Shown here one piece after another: positions 32,501 through 44,169 of a DNA stretch of 64,000 nucleotides. The notes beneath the pieces are model-generated. The model did no database searches, was not told the DNA's origin, and was given only the letters and a program-made list of their open reading frames with translations. Origin of the DNA: Hericium rajendrae (Eukaryota; Basidiomycota; Agaricomycetes; Russulales; Hericiaceae); the NCBI GenBank assembly GCA_033439255.1, contig CM065887.1, positions 682,001 through 746,000 on the forward strand, in the 5' to 3' direction. A program made the translations under genes and the position numbers. Position 1 is the first letter of the stretch. Every line of letters begins with the position of its first letter.

Positions 32501-35500
32501 TGATCTCCTTTACCAAGTAAGTAGCTCATGACTTGTTGCTGCGAAGTCTCTATTCTGCCCATCATAGCATTGACAATTTTTGTAATTAGGCTACGATGCA
32601 CCATACTTTGAACGGGATCGTGTTCTGCGGCGAATTTTGTGTTATTCATCCTTATGGCATAACATAAAGCGGCCAATCCTTGGTGAGTAGGCAGAGAGGC
32701 TTTAGTTATGTAGTCTGTGACATAGTATACCAAAGCTTTCGATGCTTCACCAGATCCTATAAATTTAATGTCCATATTGCATTTCATTAAAAAGATAATT
32801 AAGTCATTGAAATTGTTAATCCACGGGTGGAGACGCCGCAACAAGATGCTAAATGTTGCATCGTCCAGTTCAGTGATAGATCTCGTCATACCATCCAAGC
32901 GCATTCGACAATGAGCATCATCGTGCGGTTCTCCAGGCTTCAGATTCTTCCAGCATGTATCCCGATGCTCATGCCAATTACACTCGATGGCCATTGCTTC
33001 TACAAACTCTTGAAAATTCATTTCAAATAGCTTGATTTCATCCTCGGACATCTGTTCACTCAGAAACGGTGCGTCAGTTGTGCGCACATCTACTCCTGGC
33101 ATTCGCTCCGGTTTTTTACAACGATCTCGCTGATCAGACGGTATGGCTTTGTCCATCGCCGGTAATTCACATTTAATCACGGATTCAATCCATGAGAATA
33201 TACCTAATTTAAAAGCTTCGTCGGTCGTCATTTTATCTCGCAGCTTTTGTGGGGATAAATTTCCTTTAACCCAGATTAGCATATGACAGTGAAGAGTTCC
33301 TCGGCCTTGCGTTTCCACTGTACCGTAATATGCCTTAGAATGCCCGAAAAGCCCTGGACGTTTATCTCCATGTCGTAAGATGATCTTCAGAAAGGCGTCT
33401 ATCATATAATCAAAAAATTGAGCCGCAGCTTTTGGATTCCTTGCAACTTCCCTAGCACGAGCAAACGCATCCATTCCGGCAAAACTCTCAGACGATCCAC
33501 CTGCCAGGACATGGAGAAGTTTATTATGGACATCCGCTGGATTAAGAGTTACAAAAAAAGCAGGGCAACCGTGAGTCTTCAGCATCGATCGTATTTCGTT
33601 TCTCATTTGCAGCTTATGACCATTGGAACCTTTTAAATTTTTAGATAGCACTTTCAATTTACTCAACATTGTAACCATTCGCTTCTCTTCTGCATTCGAC
33701 GGCTCTGACGCCGGGTTCTTTTCGTACTTCAAGCTCATCCGCTCTAAAACGTCGGTCGAACGAAGGAGCTCATTGCACAAATCAGCATATTGATCTCCTC
33801 GGACACAAAAAGACATCTGCTTCGAGGTTTCTTGTTTCTGAATGATGTTCCAGCCTATATATCCCAAATTCGGATCACGCTGAAATCGTTGCTCATGCCT
33901 CATCACCAGGTTCTTCAATTGATGCTCGAAGGTGAGATGCTGTTGCTTTTCGCGCAAAGGATGATGGAACACTCCAATATCACATGGATCTAAATGAGGA
34001 AAGACAAAGCTAAGTAGACGGGGATCACGATCTGGAAATAAACGCCCTCCTGCATGGACAACCAATGACGGATTATTATGGAAACACCATTGTAACGCGG
34101 TCGCTTTCGTAGCATCGTGAGTTACAGCACCTTGACCTGCACTAGGAAACCCAACTATTTCCATTAACGTTTCATCCATAGGAATATCCAGTGATTTCGA
34201 CAATCGCTCGTCATACCCGGAAGACGTGGCATTCACTAATTCGTCACCACTATCAACATGACATATTTCGACTGCCTTACTCACACCAATGTCATCTCCA
34301 GGATGCTTCACATCAACTAATTTCTCTAGGTTTTCTAAGCTGAACTGAATATTTTCGGTCTTATAGAATGGATTATTCTCCATTAAGAAGGTCAGCATGG
34401 TCACTACTCGTTTTTTCGATACCAAGACTGGAGCTAATTTTCGTAATTCCTCTTTTGTTGGAATCGCTTTCCCGCCCACGAAAAGGACGCATAAACACTT
34501 ATCTAAGTCTTCCACAGCAGGAGGTAATATACGATGTACAGCTGCAACATCCTGCGGAATAATAGCCACATTTCCCCGACAAAAACGCTGAGCATTAGGG
34601 ACGTGAGATCCATTTTGCGTATATATATGAGAGATTTGAGTTGCTCGACAGGCGGACACCAACTGCAATTCATGACTGCTAGCACTATCAAAAGCGTCTT
34701 GAACTTCCTGCGGCAATGATGCATGTGCGTAATATTGGAAATTGGCTAGCGAATCACGAGGTTGCTTTCCTTGCTGCAGACAGCTATCGCAGGCATGGCA
34801 AATGTTCATTAATCCTAATCCATACGGTTCCTGAATACCATCTTTGTACAGGAATGCGCAATCGAACAGACCAAAATCATAATCTTTTGGCCAATACTCG
34901 CACGGAATATGGTCGTTCCTCAAAAGGCGAAGAGGGACATTGTCACTGCTGTGCTGTTTCACGTCTTGTGCTCGTTTGCCTTGCCCACATACAGCACATG
35001 GTTGAGTGACCCATTTATCCTCGCGGAAGTGCTCTTGCCATTCTCTAATGATATCGTATTTTCGGTCAATACCACATGTATTAGGAAAGTCTTCCATTCC
35101 ATCGTCTTGGGCATTAGAATGTTCGGTAGGAGCCACCGACGCTTCCCCGTACTGGAAAGTACCAGTGTCTGGGACATAATGCTTGAATCCTCGATCAGCC
35201 ACTCGCCGCTTACTTCTCTTCTTCTTAGTAGGGACGGCTTCGTATACACGAGGACGAAATACATATTTTGTATTAATACACTGCTCACAGCAGACGTGAT
35301 CACGACTCAACGCCATGTTCAGTTCCTTTTTGCACGTCCCCGAACGAAACGTCAATCCATGCGCTATTGTTATGGCTCTCAATTGTTCGCGTGACAAGTT
35401 ATTTATCGAAGTCAACAGCAGCTCACATGAACTGCTATTCACTACTATGTCTCCTTCAGACATGGATTCAATGCAATCAACTCCCAAGAAATAATACCAT

Positions 35501-36332
35501 TGTAACAGATGCGACTGATAAACAAACGAGGCGTCATCACCTGCGTCGAGACCTCGTATCGCATCACCTCTTGTCAGCGAATATGTGCGCTGAGAATCAA
35601 GACCTGCTGAATATTGACCATCCGCAAGATGTCCATTGTGACCAGATGACAAGGTGACCAAATGACCGTGTGTCCAAAGAATAAAAACGTACCAGCGACA
35701 TAAGAATGAACCAGCGATGGAAAAATCAACCACCGACGAAATAATCAACCAACGACGGAAGAATCAGCCGGCGACGAAGAATCATTCAACAATCAAAAAA
35801 AAAAAAGAGGAAATGCACGACATAATCAGTAAAATTCTTGCTAAATATCGAACAAACAAACCAGTATAGGTGTTGCTTGAAACCAACTCAGGAGTGCTGT
35901 CGTCAGGAGCAATCGCTATGACCAGAAATTGGCTTCGACAATTATACCACAGAAACAGGTAAACCTTACCTTCCGACGACAAATGATCGTCCATGGACAA
36001 AACAGGCTGCCCTGTAACATCCGGAACCGAATTGAATGGAATAACCGGCGTCCAAGGTAAATCCTCGTCCTCGGCGTCCTCTACATAAGGACGTGGTGCA
36101 GTGATTTGCCTGCCGAACGACAAATCCGAAGGGCCTATGATAATTGCGGTTAAGGAAGGAAAAAACTAAACCACGGAACATACTGACCAGCTGGAATGTC
36201 CACAGAAACATTCGAGGGGCCTGGGAGAACGGGCTCTACACATCTCCGCGCGCAACCATCTCGAGAGTCATCAATTTTCCTTCGTTTAGCATAGCGCTCT
36301 GAAGGGCACCCCTTGCGTTTAGATTGCAACAT
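29575..36332 (-). mobile_element. Helitron (coding part; termini not resolved)
   Basis: The interval is the minimum extent, defined by one Rep/helicase gene with both domains apparently intact. The 5' end must lie between 36333 and the hAT target site at 36513 or within flanking DNA, and the 3' end below 29575. Helitrons transpose by a rolling-circle mechanism, insert between A and T and leave no target duplication, so borders need comparison with an empty site. Confidence 0.9.
29575..36332 (-). CDS. Helitron Rep/PIF1-like helicase transposase
   Basis: Exons 36332-36188, 36134-35970 and 35603-29575 join exactly in frame to 2,112 residues. The basic start MLQSKRKGCPSERYAKRRK is followed by an acidic linker. 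A DUF6570-like region with LGLMNICHACDSCLQQ lies near residue 367. The Rep HUH motif is GTLHCHMLIW (about 873) and the catalytic tyrosines lie in YYVTDYITK (about 1060). An Asp/Glu-rich spacer separates this from the PIF1-type helicase: Walker A GGVGGTGKS (about 1634), Walker B YLVIDEISM (about 1705), FTGDFGQLRPV, and the C-terminal YTDYKSQGRSLDRAIVDLA (about 2028). Rep nicks and joins DNA and the helicase unwinds it. No stop or frameshift is seen, so it could be autonomous. The frame also stays open upstream to 35748, but that stretch is better read as a 366-nt intron (35604-35969). Confidence 0.95.
35692..35786 (+). repeat. Minisatellite, five head-to-tail 19-bp units
   Basis: Units begin CCAGCGACATAAGAATGAA and continue as CCAGCGATGG..., CCACCGACGA..., CCAACGACGG... 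and CCGGCGACGA..., each exactly 19 bp and all sharing the CC(A/G)NCGA core and an AATCA-like end. The array falls in the inferred second intron of the Helitron gene. There are no spacers. Confidence 0.85.
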
Positions 36333-36512
36333 GTTAAGCTTGCGCGAAGAACGTAAGGAAAGTCTGAAGTTACTATGGATAGATGGACGCTAGCGGCATT
36401 GCATCAAAGACGCTGCAGCGAGTAAAGGCGTGGGCAAATGCGCCCAATCGGGACATGGTTGAAGGTTACCATATAAGGCAGGAATTTTCGAGGGAAGACC
36501 TGTTCCCTGACG

Positions 36513-36520
36513 GGTACAGG
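36513..36520 (+). repeat. Target-site duplication A (left of hAT copy 1)
   Basis: GGTACAGG immediately before the TAGTGGTGG terminus of copy 1. The same octamer follows the element at 41099, giving a matched 8-bp hAT-type duplication. Confidence 0.95.
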
Positions 36521-39500
36521 TAGTGGTGGTCCGAGGCGGAGTGAGGCAGAACGAAGTGACGTTCCCACGCGTACCGTTTGGACTGAAGTGAAGTCACTTC
36601 ACTTGTCGTCTGTCGACGACTAATGAGCGAGGCCAGAAACGATGGCACGTGCGATTCACATGCAGGTCTTGCACGGTCGATTAGATAAATGCTGGAGTGA
36701 ATATATAGCAATAAGTACAGCCTAAGTGCTACAGGTATACTACTAGTGCGAGAAACGGGAAGCAATAACGACGTAGAGGTCCCATTGAAGTTATTAGAAG
36801 ATCTCACTGGTAAAGAGAGAACTAAAAAGTTCATCAACGCGCTGAACCATTGCTGACCCCTCGAGCGGCGGCATGTCCGATATAATGGAATCGGCCGGTG
36901 GCAGGTCTTCGGGGGGATCTGTGGCATCCAAGATATCTGGATCCGACACACACCATTCACCTGTGGAATCGAGCCTTTGCTGCTTGAAGAGATGTTTGAG
37001 TATCTGGCAGATCTCCATGAGCTGAGGAGATATTTGGCTGCGAAGGAGGGAGGAGGTATGCTTGCTGGAAGAGAAGACATGTTCGCATGGCACGGCTGAA
37101 GCCTGCATTGGCAAGATATCCAAAGCGACACGATAGAGGAGTGGGAAGTCGCCGTCCGCGGCCTGAAGTGACGTGAGTTTGACCACGTGTACGACGAGAT
37201 AATTTGGCCTTGACACACCTTACTTTGCCACCAGATGACGAGGTCAAACTCTGCTGACATCTCGGCGATGCCTGCACTGCACCACCTCTCGATCTCCCTA
37301 TCTACAGCTCTTCGATCCTCTTCGATCGCTTGTCGCTCCCGCTCTTCTTGCTCTTCAGCAGTAGGCTCTTGCGGTAGAGTGTTGTCGGCGTTCGCGAAGC
37401 ACTCGAAATTGGTGACAAACCCACTAATGGACGCATCTGAACTTGCATTGCTTGGGGTCCTGCTGAGTGAGAGGCTCGGCGGTCGAGAAATGGCCGATGC
37501 CGTGTATTGTCGCATCTTGGCGAGTCCGGTGGCAAGGCTACCAACCTGCGCAGACGATCCCGCGGAAAATGACTGCGGTTTACTATATATGGCGAGAGGA
37601 TTAGTCGAAGATAGAATGGCTGAGCTCGAGGAGCTAGGTTGATTCGATGCGAGGTGCCGCTCAGCAAGTCGATGTTCAAGCATCTGCAGGAGCGATAAGA
37701 TATCTATGATGAGACCGACAGCAGTGTTTCGTGAACGCATGATACGCACCGCTTCTCGGAGCCACTCCTTGGCTTGTTCAATATCTTCATGACTCCATGT
37801 TGCTTCCATGGCCTCGAACTTGGATAATGGATTGATGGCTTCAGATGCATACAGACATTCAGTTGCAAAAATGTGATAATGCTGGAGACATCTTACCCAT
37901 TGCGAGAGAGTAGACGCGGGTTCTCCGTGCATAGAGCATATATTGTTCAATCTTCTTGATGGCAGCCGAGATTGCAGGCTTGAGGTATCTGAACCTATCA
38001 GCAACCTCCATGGCCTTGAGAGACTGAACGAGTTGCTCATATGCAGGGATAACGTTAGGCATTGTCGGCATCTTCTCCATGGACAGCATCTGTTGAACGA
38101 TGTGCGGGATCATGAGGACCTGTCGAATGTCGTCGAGAACAGCCAATTCGGCACTCGTCAAGCCTGATCTGCGTATCGAATCCTGCTTGTCCTTCGCAAG
38201 AAAAGTGTCAATAGCCTAGATGCCATGGTCTGTCAGTGACTGAATACCAGTGCGAGAGGAGAGAATCATACCGGATGAAGTTCGAGGACACGGTCAATCA
38301 TCAGAAATGTCGATGACCAGCGCGTATCGACGTCACGAATAAGCTGGTTGACAGGTAAATCTTCTGGCCATTGCCGGTTTCTGTTGCCTTCTTTGATTGT
38401 GGCAATAAAGTCTTCACGGCGCTGGCTTGATCTTCGACAATCTGCAACTAATGCTCGACATTTTCCGACGGGATCACTTCTCAACACCCCGGCATAGAGT
38501 TGATTCTCGCACTGGATCGCAGCAGTATCGATGGGATCAACAGCTGGTGCGACTTCGTCCCCGCACATAGGATCTGGATCTGGCGCTGACTTCGAGAGCA
38601 TCTTCAGCGCGGTCTGGACAGCAATGTTAACAACATGCGGGAAGCATCTGCGATCCATGGTGAGTCAGTTCAAAACATATTCAAACCTCTTTGTATACTA
38701 TAGCTCACCGTCCACGATTCTGAATGTGGTCAAATTTTATACATTCTTGGCTAAGTTGGGTCTCAAGCGCCTCCATCATTGTGTTGTTATTCGAGGCATT
38801 GTCAAGCGTGATGATACCAATCTGTGATATAAGGCAGTAAGAAAATAATCTGCTAATATTAGTAAAAATTCAGACTCACTTTATCTTTCAGGCTGACTTC
38901 AGAAATGATGGAAAAAATGGTATCTGCCATGTTCTCGCCTGTGTGGCTTCCAGGCAGATACCGAAACGCGATCAAGCGATTGCGTACAATAAGCTGTGTG
39001 CCCTTTCGTGCACAGAAGTGCGCCGTAAGGCCCATGAAAGGCCGAAGGAACCAGTCTGACCAGCAATCTGACGTGAAGGAGACACGCCCGAGCGAGTGCT
39101 GTGCAATACTGAGGTTCGTCAAGAGATGATCTGGGTATGTGGTGAACGCACCTTCATCTCGTTGATCATATTCTCGTACTCGACAAGGAAGCGCTGAAAT
39201 ATAATTTTCGTCAGCCTTTTTCGTTTCGGTATCTCGCTATCTTGAAGTCCGGCATGGAGATAAAGCAAAGATCACGCAGTTCAGGAGCGTCGATGACTGC
39301 TATAGACTGATATTTTGATTAATGAAAGATTAGTTCTGAACTTCTCGTCAGATACAGACCAACGTACTTGATCATCAACTACGATCCAGCGAATAAGTCG
39401 CCGAATGAATCCCTCCAGGGTAAATTCGCCTTCCGCATATGAAAGTGGATGGCCGTCGCATCGCCCGGCATTTGCGCCCGTCTGATTACTGCCCATGTTG

Positions 39501-41098
39501 ACGCCACGGACGAGAGCGGAGTCGTGGCCCTTAAGCTGATGCTTGATGATGTCTTCCTTCCATGGTCCGTTCTCGCCGCTGAGCCTTGTGAAGTGATGCT
39601 CTATCATGTGTTCGCGGATCGTAGTCGTCATGCTGCTGTGCTGCGGATTGGCCCATGACTGCCACACTCTGTCATTTAGTCAGTGATTTGATCAGACTGA
39701 TGAATTGAATACCGTACTTACTGGCAGTATCGACAAGCAACACGAGACACCTCCATAGGAGATGGCTTCGAGCGACTCGGTGGGTGATTTCGCTCCTCGT
39801 CGGAAGGTCCATCTTGCCCGGTAAGTCGCTTCAAATCCTCATTTGATGATGCTCCTGGGACCCTCACTGGTATCACCGCCCACCAGACATCACTAGCGCC
39901 GTCGCGTCGTTCGCTGCTCCCAGCCTTTGGTCGAACAAGGGATGTGAATGTCGGGCGTGGACTTGTGCTGAGTGTGACTTGTTCAGGTAGACTGTCTGTC
40001 ATGGTCGCCGGTGCTTGACGAATCGAACTCGAGTTCTTGGACTTGCGCGATCGTTTCGAGGCAGGTTCGCCGACTGATTTAGTGGCTGATGCTGATCCAG
40101 GTGCGCTCTTCCGTTTTCCAGTGTTGCGAGATCGCGAAGTTGTAGTGGACAGCCTGCCAGCAGGTACTACCTGCTCATTCAGAGCAGATGATATGAGAGT
40201 GGGGTTTGGGGCTGGAACGAGTGACGTTGGAGACTGTGAAGCTAGTAGCAGCTGAGCGGGGTCAACATATGTATTTGGTAAAAACTGATTGGCCGACGCA
40301 ATCGGAGAATCCCAGATATCGTTCCCGGGATGGTAATACGGGTAGCCTGCCGGAGCGGGAATTGAAGGTCCACCGGGAGATGCTTGGAGACCTTGACCCT
40401 GAGCATAGGCATAGCGAAAGATGTCATTAAATACCTCCTTCGGTGTCTGCGTCTGTAGCTGCTGCTCTGGAATGCCTTCATAGCATTGTTGCACATATTT
40501 GAGAAATGCGAGAAACGAGCAAGGCATTGAAAACTTACCTGGACGTGCCAAGCTAGATCCCTGCGAGTGGTCACCCTGACTCCCCATAAATGCCTGAGTC
40601 GTACCGTCATTCCTGTTCAAATGCGACATGACCCGCCGAGGGCCTTGAGTAGGGATTCAAGCGCACTGGTCAAGCGCGATACCATTATAAAGCTGTTGCA
40701 CCTTGGCTGAAGCACAGAATGCCTCGCAGAAAATCACAGAATAATTGCTATGCGAGCCGGTCGCACCGTCGCGGCCTTCGCTAAACAGAACTCGGGTAGA
40801 TATCAAAGATTGCACGACTAAGCACCATAGACTGCATAATGCTCGGACAGGGATGCTGGGCCAGTAAAGTAAACGCGAGGAAGGATGAAATGTAAAGTAG
40901 AGACGCGGTACTACACGCGATCACATGAATTCGCTTCACCTGTAGCGTGACTTCACTTCTCGTTCAGACATGGACAGGATTCGAGTGAAGCGAGGCGGAG
41001 GTTTCCGGAGTGAAGTCCGACATCACTTGCAGTGGAGCGAGTTGGACTCGCTTTCTGCCTCACTTCGTTCTGCCTCACTCCGCCTCGGACCACCACTA
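36521..41098 (-). mobile_element. hAT transposon copy 1 (4,578 bp, site A/A)
   Basis: The ends are perfect 39-bp inverted repeats beginning TAGTGGTGGTCCGAGGCGG (36521-36559 and complement at 41060-41098), flanked by the same octamer GGTACAGG on both sides. Subterminal DNA is rich in AGTGAAG-type motifs and includes a 19-nt perfect palindrome (AAGTGAAGT-C-ACTTCACTT) near 36590. The element contains one transposase gene on the minus strand. It differs from copies 2 and 3 by at least two substitutions on its left side and a missing A near 39265. It sits about 360 bp upstream of ELL copy 1. Confidence 0.96.
36794..40629 (-). pseudogene. hAT transposase, copy 1 (one frameshift, altered motif)
   Basis: The same multi-exon transposase as copies 2 and 3: start MSHLNRNDGTTQAFMGSQG, a BED-like zinc finger (ACRYC ... 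REHMIEHH), SFTSDCWSDWFLRPF (about 39050-39080), IGIITLDNASNNNTMM (about 38775-38825) with RDD/E-type catalytic residues, and the C-terminal hAT dimerisation domain. Two lesions are specific to this copy. A run of four A is reduced to three near 39265, shifting the frame after ELRDL, and the usually conserved PCERVFSS reads PCEHVFSS near 37078. The protein is therefore expected to be truncated or inactive. Confidence 0.85.
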
Positions 41099-41106
41099 GG
41101 TACAGG
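41099..41106 (+). repeat. Target-site duplication A (right of hAT copy 1)
   Basis: GGTACAGG directly after the terminal CCACTA of copy 1, matching 36513-36520. Confidence 0.95.
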
Positions 41107-41463
41107 AAAAGAGAGAGACGAAGCACGTTGAGTCCTTTTGTCTCCGGAGCCGCGAGATTGGCGGATCTGGAGACGGACACAAGGATGTCCTGTTTTGGGA
41201 GAGAGAGACCCCGAGGTGGCTCGTGTGGACCTGGACGGTCGACTACTTGTCCTCCTCCTCTCTCTTCTCAACACCCACCATCTTTCCATCCCCATCCTCG
41301 CGCACAGACACTCTACCGTGCCACCTGCATTTTCTGCCCGGCGATCAGCGCGTTTCATTCATCGTCGACACCGCCTCAACGCCATCATATCATCCAGTGA
41401 AGCCGCCTTCCCTGCACGCCTCTTGACACTCGCATCTTCATCCTCACCCACGACGCCCCACCC
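41107..41463 (+). promoter_or_regulatory. Upstream region of ELL copy 1
   Basis: About 360 bp of CT-rich DNA between the hAT element and the ELL start codon, identical in position to the region before ELL copy 2. The element insertion separates this proximal promoter from anything further upstream. Confidence 0.45.
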
Positions 41464-43778
41464 ATGCCGCTGCCCGTCGCAAACGGGTCGCTGTCGCTCC
41501 AGGGCACCTCTCGCCCTGGCGATGCCCTCCAGACCGCGCCCAAGCGTGCCATGGTCGTGCGCATGACGGAAGAGACGCTCAAGGCGCTCGAGGCCCACCC
41601 AAATCATCCGTCGCTCGAGTTTGAGTTCGGCGACACTCCGGTATGCGATCCGTAACTCTTTTCTTAAACTGGACTGAGCAGTGGTTTCAGGCAATCCACA
41701 TCGGCTCGGCTGTCTTTCCGATGCACACCGACCACGAGTCGATCGCGCACGAACTCTACCTGCGTTCTGCGCCTGCGAACAAGCCGCATGCACCCCTCAA
41801 GCTCTACGCCGCTATCACGGGCAAGGTACTCGTTGACCGTGAGCTGGATACCTCAATCTCGGACCGAGTGCGCGAGTCCACCGTCCAGGCCGCCAAGGCC
41901 AAAAATGGCAAGCGTATTGTGATGCTGGACACACCGCCGGCGCCCACACCTAGCTCAACGGCAAAGGCAAAGGCGCCGCCGAAGAAGCGCAAGGTGCTGA
42001 ACAGCGGTGCCCCCGTCGTCACCAAGCGCGTGAATGTCCCGATCCAGGCGAAGAACGAAGGCTCCGCCGCACCCCGCGGGCCATCGCCGCTGCCGCCGCA
42101 GGACGCATTGCCCGAGCTACCCCCATCAGTGCGCAACCGTATGGTCCATTGCCTCGCCACAGGCCAACGCACCGCTGATGATGTCATCCGCCTCGTCGGA
42201 GGCGCCAACCCCGAGCCAGGCATGCCTGAGGCCCTCCGCCAATTGCTCGAAAAGGTGCGCCTGCTCTTGTCCACATTGTCCTCATGCTAACACCCCGCAG
42301 GTCGCGATCCCCAACTCGCCCGCAAAACGCGGGGCCCCATCTCCTACACCCCCGAAATACCAGCTCAGAACGACATCATGGCTCGATGTCCGGCCGTACG
42401 AGTGGCCACGGCTGACCGAGGGCGAACGCACCACCCTCGCGCGCCAGGCCCGCATCGCCTACGCAGACCTCAAGATCCCCGAGAGCGACCCGCGCTGGGA
42501 CCACGTGCGCTACCGCGCGCCCGCCGGGACCGCCGCTACTTCCACCCCAACCTCCACTCCCACCGCGAAGCCCGATCCGCCAAAGCGCAAGCCGGCCCCG
42601 CCCAAAGCGTCCGCTACACCTGTGGCGAAGGGAAAGCCCGCACCGCCGGAGGACAACTTTCTCCGCGTGCCGAGCAACTCGTCCGCGCGCAGCAGCGAGC
42701 GCGAGCGCGAGGCGTCGCCCGACAAGCGGCGGCCGGGCTCGGGTTTCAAGAACACGTCGGGCAGCGGCAGCGCAGCGGCTCGTCCTCGCGCGACTCGCCC
42801 GCCGCGCCCGCGCCACCACAGACGCAACAGCAGCGACGGCAGGCGCTCGTGGAATCACGCGTGAAGCTCGTGCAGACGCCTGCGCGCGAGGACCGGGAAC
42901 GCGAGACACCACCGGCGTCGCGCGAGCGGCCGAAGGAGAAGGCGCGGGAGAAGCCGGTGCCGAAGAAGAAGGCGAAGGACGAGCCGCGAGAGACGCCGAG
43001 CGGGACGGGCGCGGTGAAGCGGAAGAAGGCGGCGCAGGGGCAGCGCGACGAGATCGACGAGGAGCTCGCGCGCGCCGTCGGGAGCGCGCCTGCGGGCGGC
43101 AGCGTCAAGCGGCGCAAGATGGAGGACGGCACGCCTGTGCCCGCGCCGCCGAAGAAGGCGCGCGAGCGCGAGTCGGATCGAGACGACCGCGGGCGGGACA
43201 GAGACAGAGACAGGGACGCGCCGCCGCGCAAGGTGAAGCGCGAGCGCGAACCCTCGCCACCGCCGCCGCCGCGCAACGTCAAGCGGGAGCGGGAAGCCTC
43301 GCCCCCGCCGGAACGCAAACCGAAACGCGAGCGCGATGTCTCGCCCCCGCCGCAGCGCACCGTGAAGCGCGAGCGTGACGCCTCGCCCCCGCCGCCGCGC
43401 AAAATCAAGCGCGAACGCGAGCGCGAGCCCTCGCCCGCGCCCGCGTCAAAGCCCAAACGGCGCCGCAGCAGCCCGATCTACACGTCCTCGGAGGACGACG
43501 CGCCCGCGCCGAAGCCGGCACCAGCAGACCCACTGCCGAAGGGGCGCGCTGCGCTGCGCGCGCGCTACCGCGCGTCGTACGCGGAGTACATGGGCGCGTT
43601 CTCGGCGATGTACGCGGAGCGGAACCGGATCCAGGCGGCGCTCGCGGGCGCGGAGGGCGAGGAGGGCGAAGGGGGCGTGATGAGCGAGGGAGAGGTGACA
43701 AGGCTGGTCGGGCGGTTTGAGGTGCTCGGGGCGGATTTGGAGCACATTCGGCGGGCGTGGGAGGGGAGTAGGGGGTAG
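41464..43778 (+). CDS. ELL: RNA polymerase II elongation factor ELL homolog, copy 1 (1-nt frameshift in exon 3)
   Basis: Exons 41464-41640, 41691-42254 and 42301-43778 with phase-0 introns. The N-terminal ELL domain includes RAMVVRMTEETLKALEAHPN, AIHIGSAVFPMHTDHESIA and a winged-helix-like part RNRMVHCLATGQRTADDVIR; exon 3 has WLDVRPYEWPRLTEGERTTL, characteristic of ELL. A long charged linker with repeated KRERExSPPP units follows. The C-terminus, RARYRASYAEYMGAFSAMYA ... LGADLEHIRRAWEG, resembles the occludin/ELL homology domain. ELL suppresses Pol II pausing in the super/little elongation complexes. One G is missing at 42771-42772 relative to copy 2 (Gly-Ser repeat), so frame 1 ends early (stop at 42862-42864) and the remainder continues in another frame. 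An intact version would be about 739 residues. Confidence 0.85.
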
Positions 43779-44161
43779 GGGGGGGGGGGGGGTGTTGCTT
43801 TCATTTTTTGTTGTGTTTGAAGCACTCATATTTTTTTTTACCTCGTCTGAGAATGGTCGGATTGTACAGTATTTATTCATTGCATATGACATCGGAATAC
43901 GAGTTCTGGCAACGAGTTTGAACAATCGTTTTGCGATGTTGCGTGTGGTAATGCAAGGTCGGTCGTAATCCTTCGAGCTGAGTCGAGCTTCCAGTCTTGT
44001 CGAAAACGCGAGCAAGCGCGTCCTTCACCTCTCATTCTTACTCGGCCCCGTAGAAGCTGGCACAGCAGCATGTAACTGATACCATATAATAATATCAATA
44101 GCACCGTACCCAGCTCTAGAGTCTAGACCTCCGTCCAAGAAAGCACGCCCTCCGCCTCTCA
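43779..44161 (+). other. 3' flank of ELL copy 1
   Basis: It starts with a long G run (about 43779-43792) after the stop and continues as AT-rich DNA up to the hAT insertion. The same flank follows ELL copy 2. Confidence 0.6.
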
Positions 44162-44169
44162 TCCGCATC
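44162..44169 (+). repeat. Target-site octamer B (left of hAT copy 2)
   Basis: TCCGCATC precedes the TAGTGGTGG end of copy 2. It does not match the octamer on the right of copy 2 but matches both sides of copy 3. Confidence 0.93.

Noticed and set aside
35692-35786. Possible CRISPR-like array
   Set aside because: Units are contiguous without spacers, in a eukaryotic transposon intron; a minisatellite.
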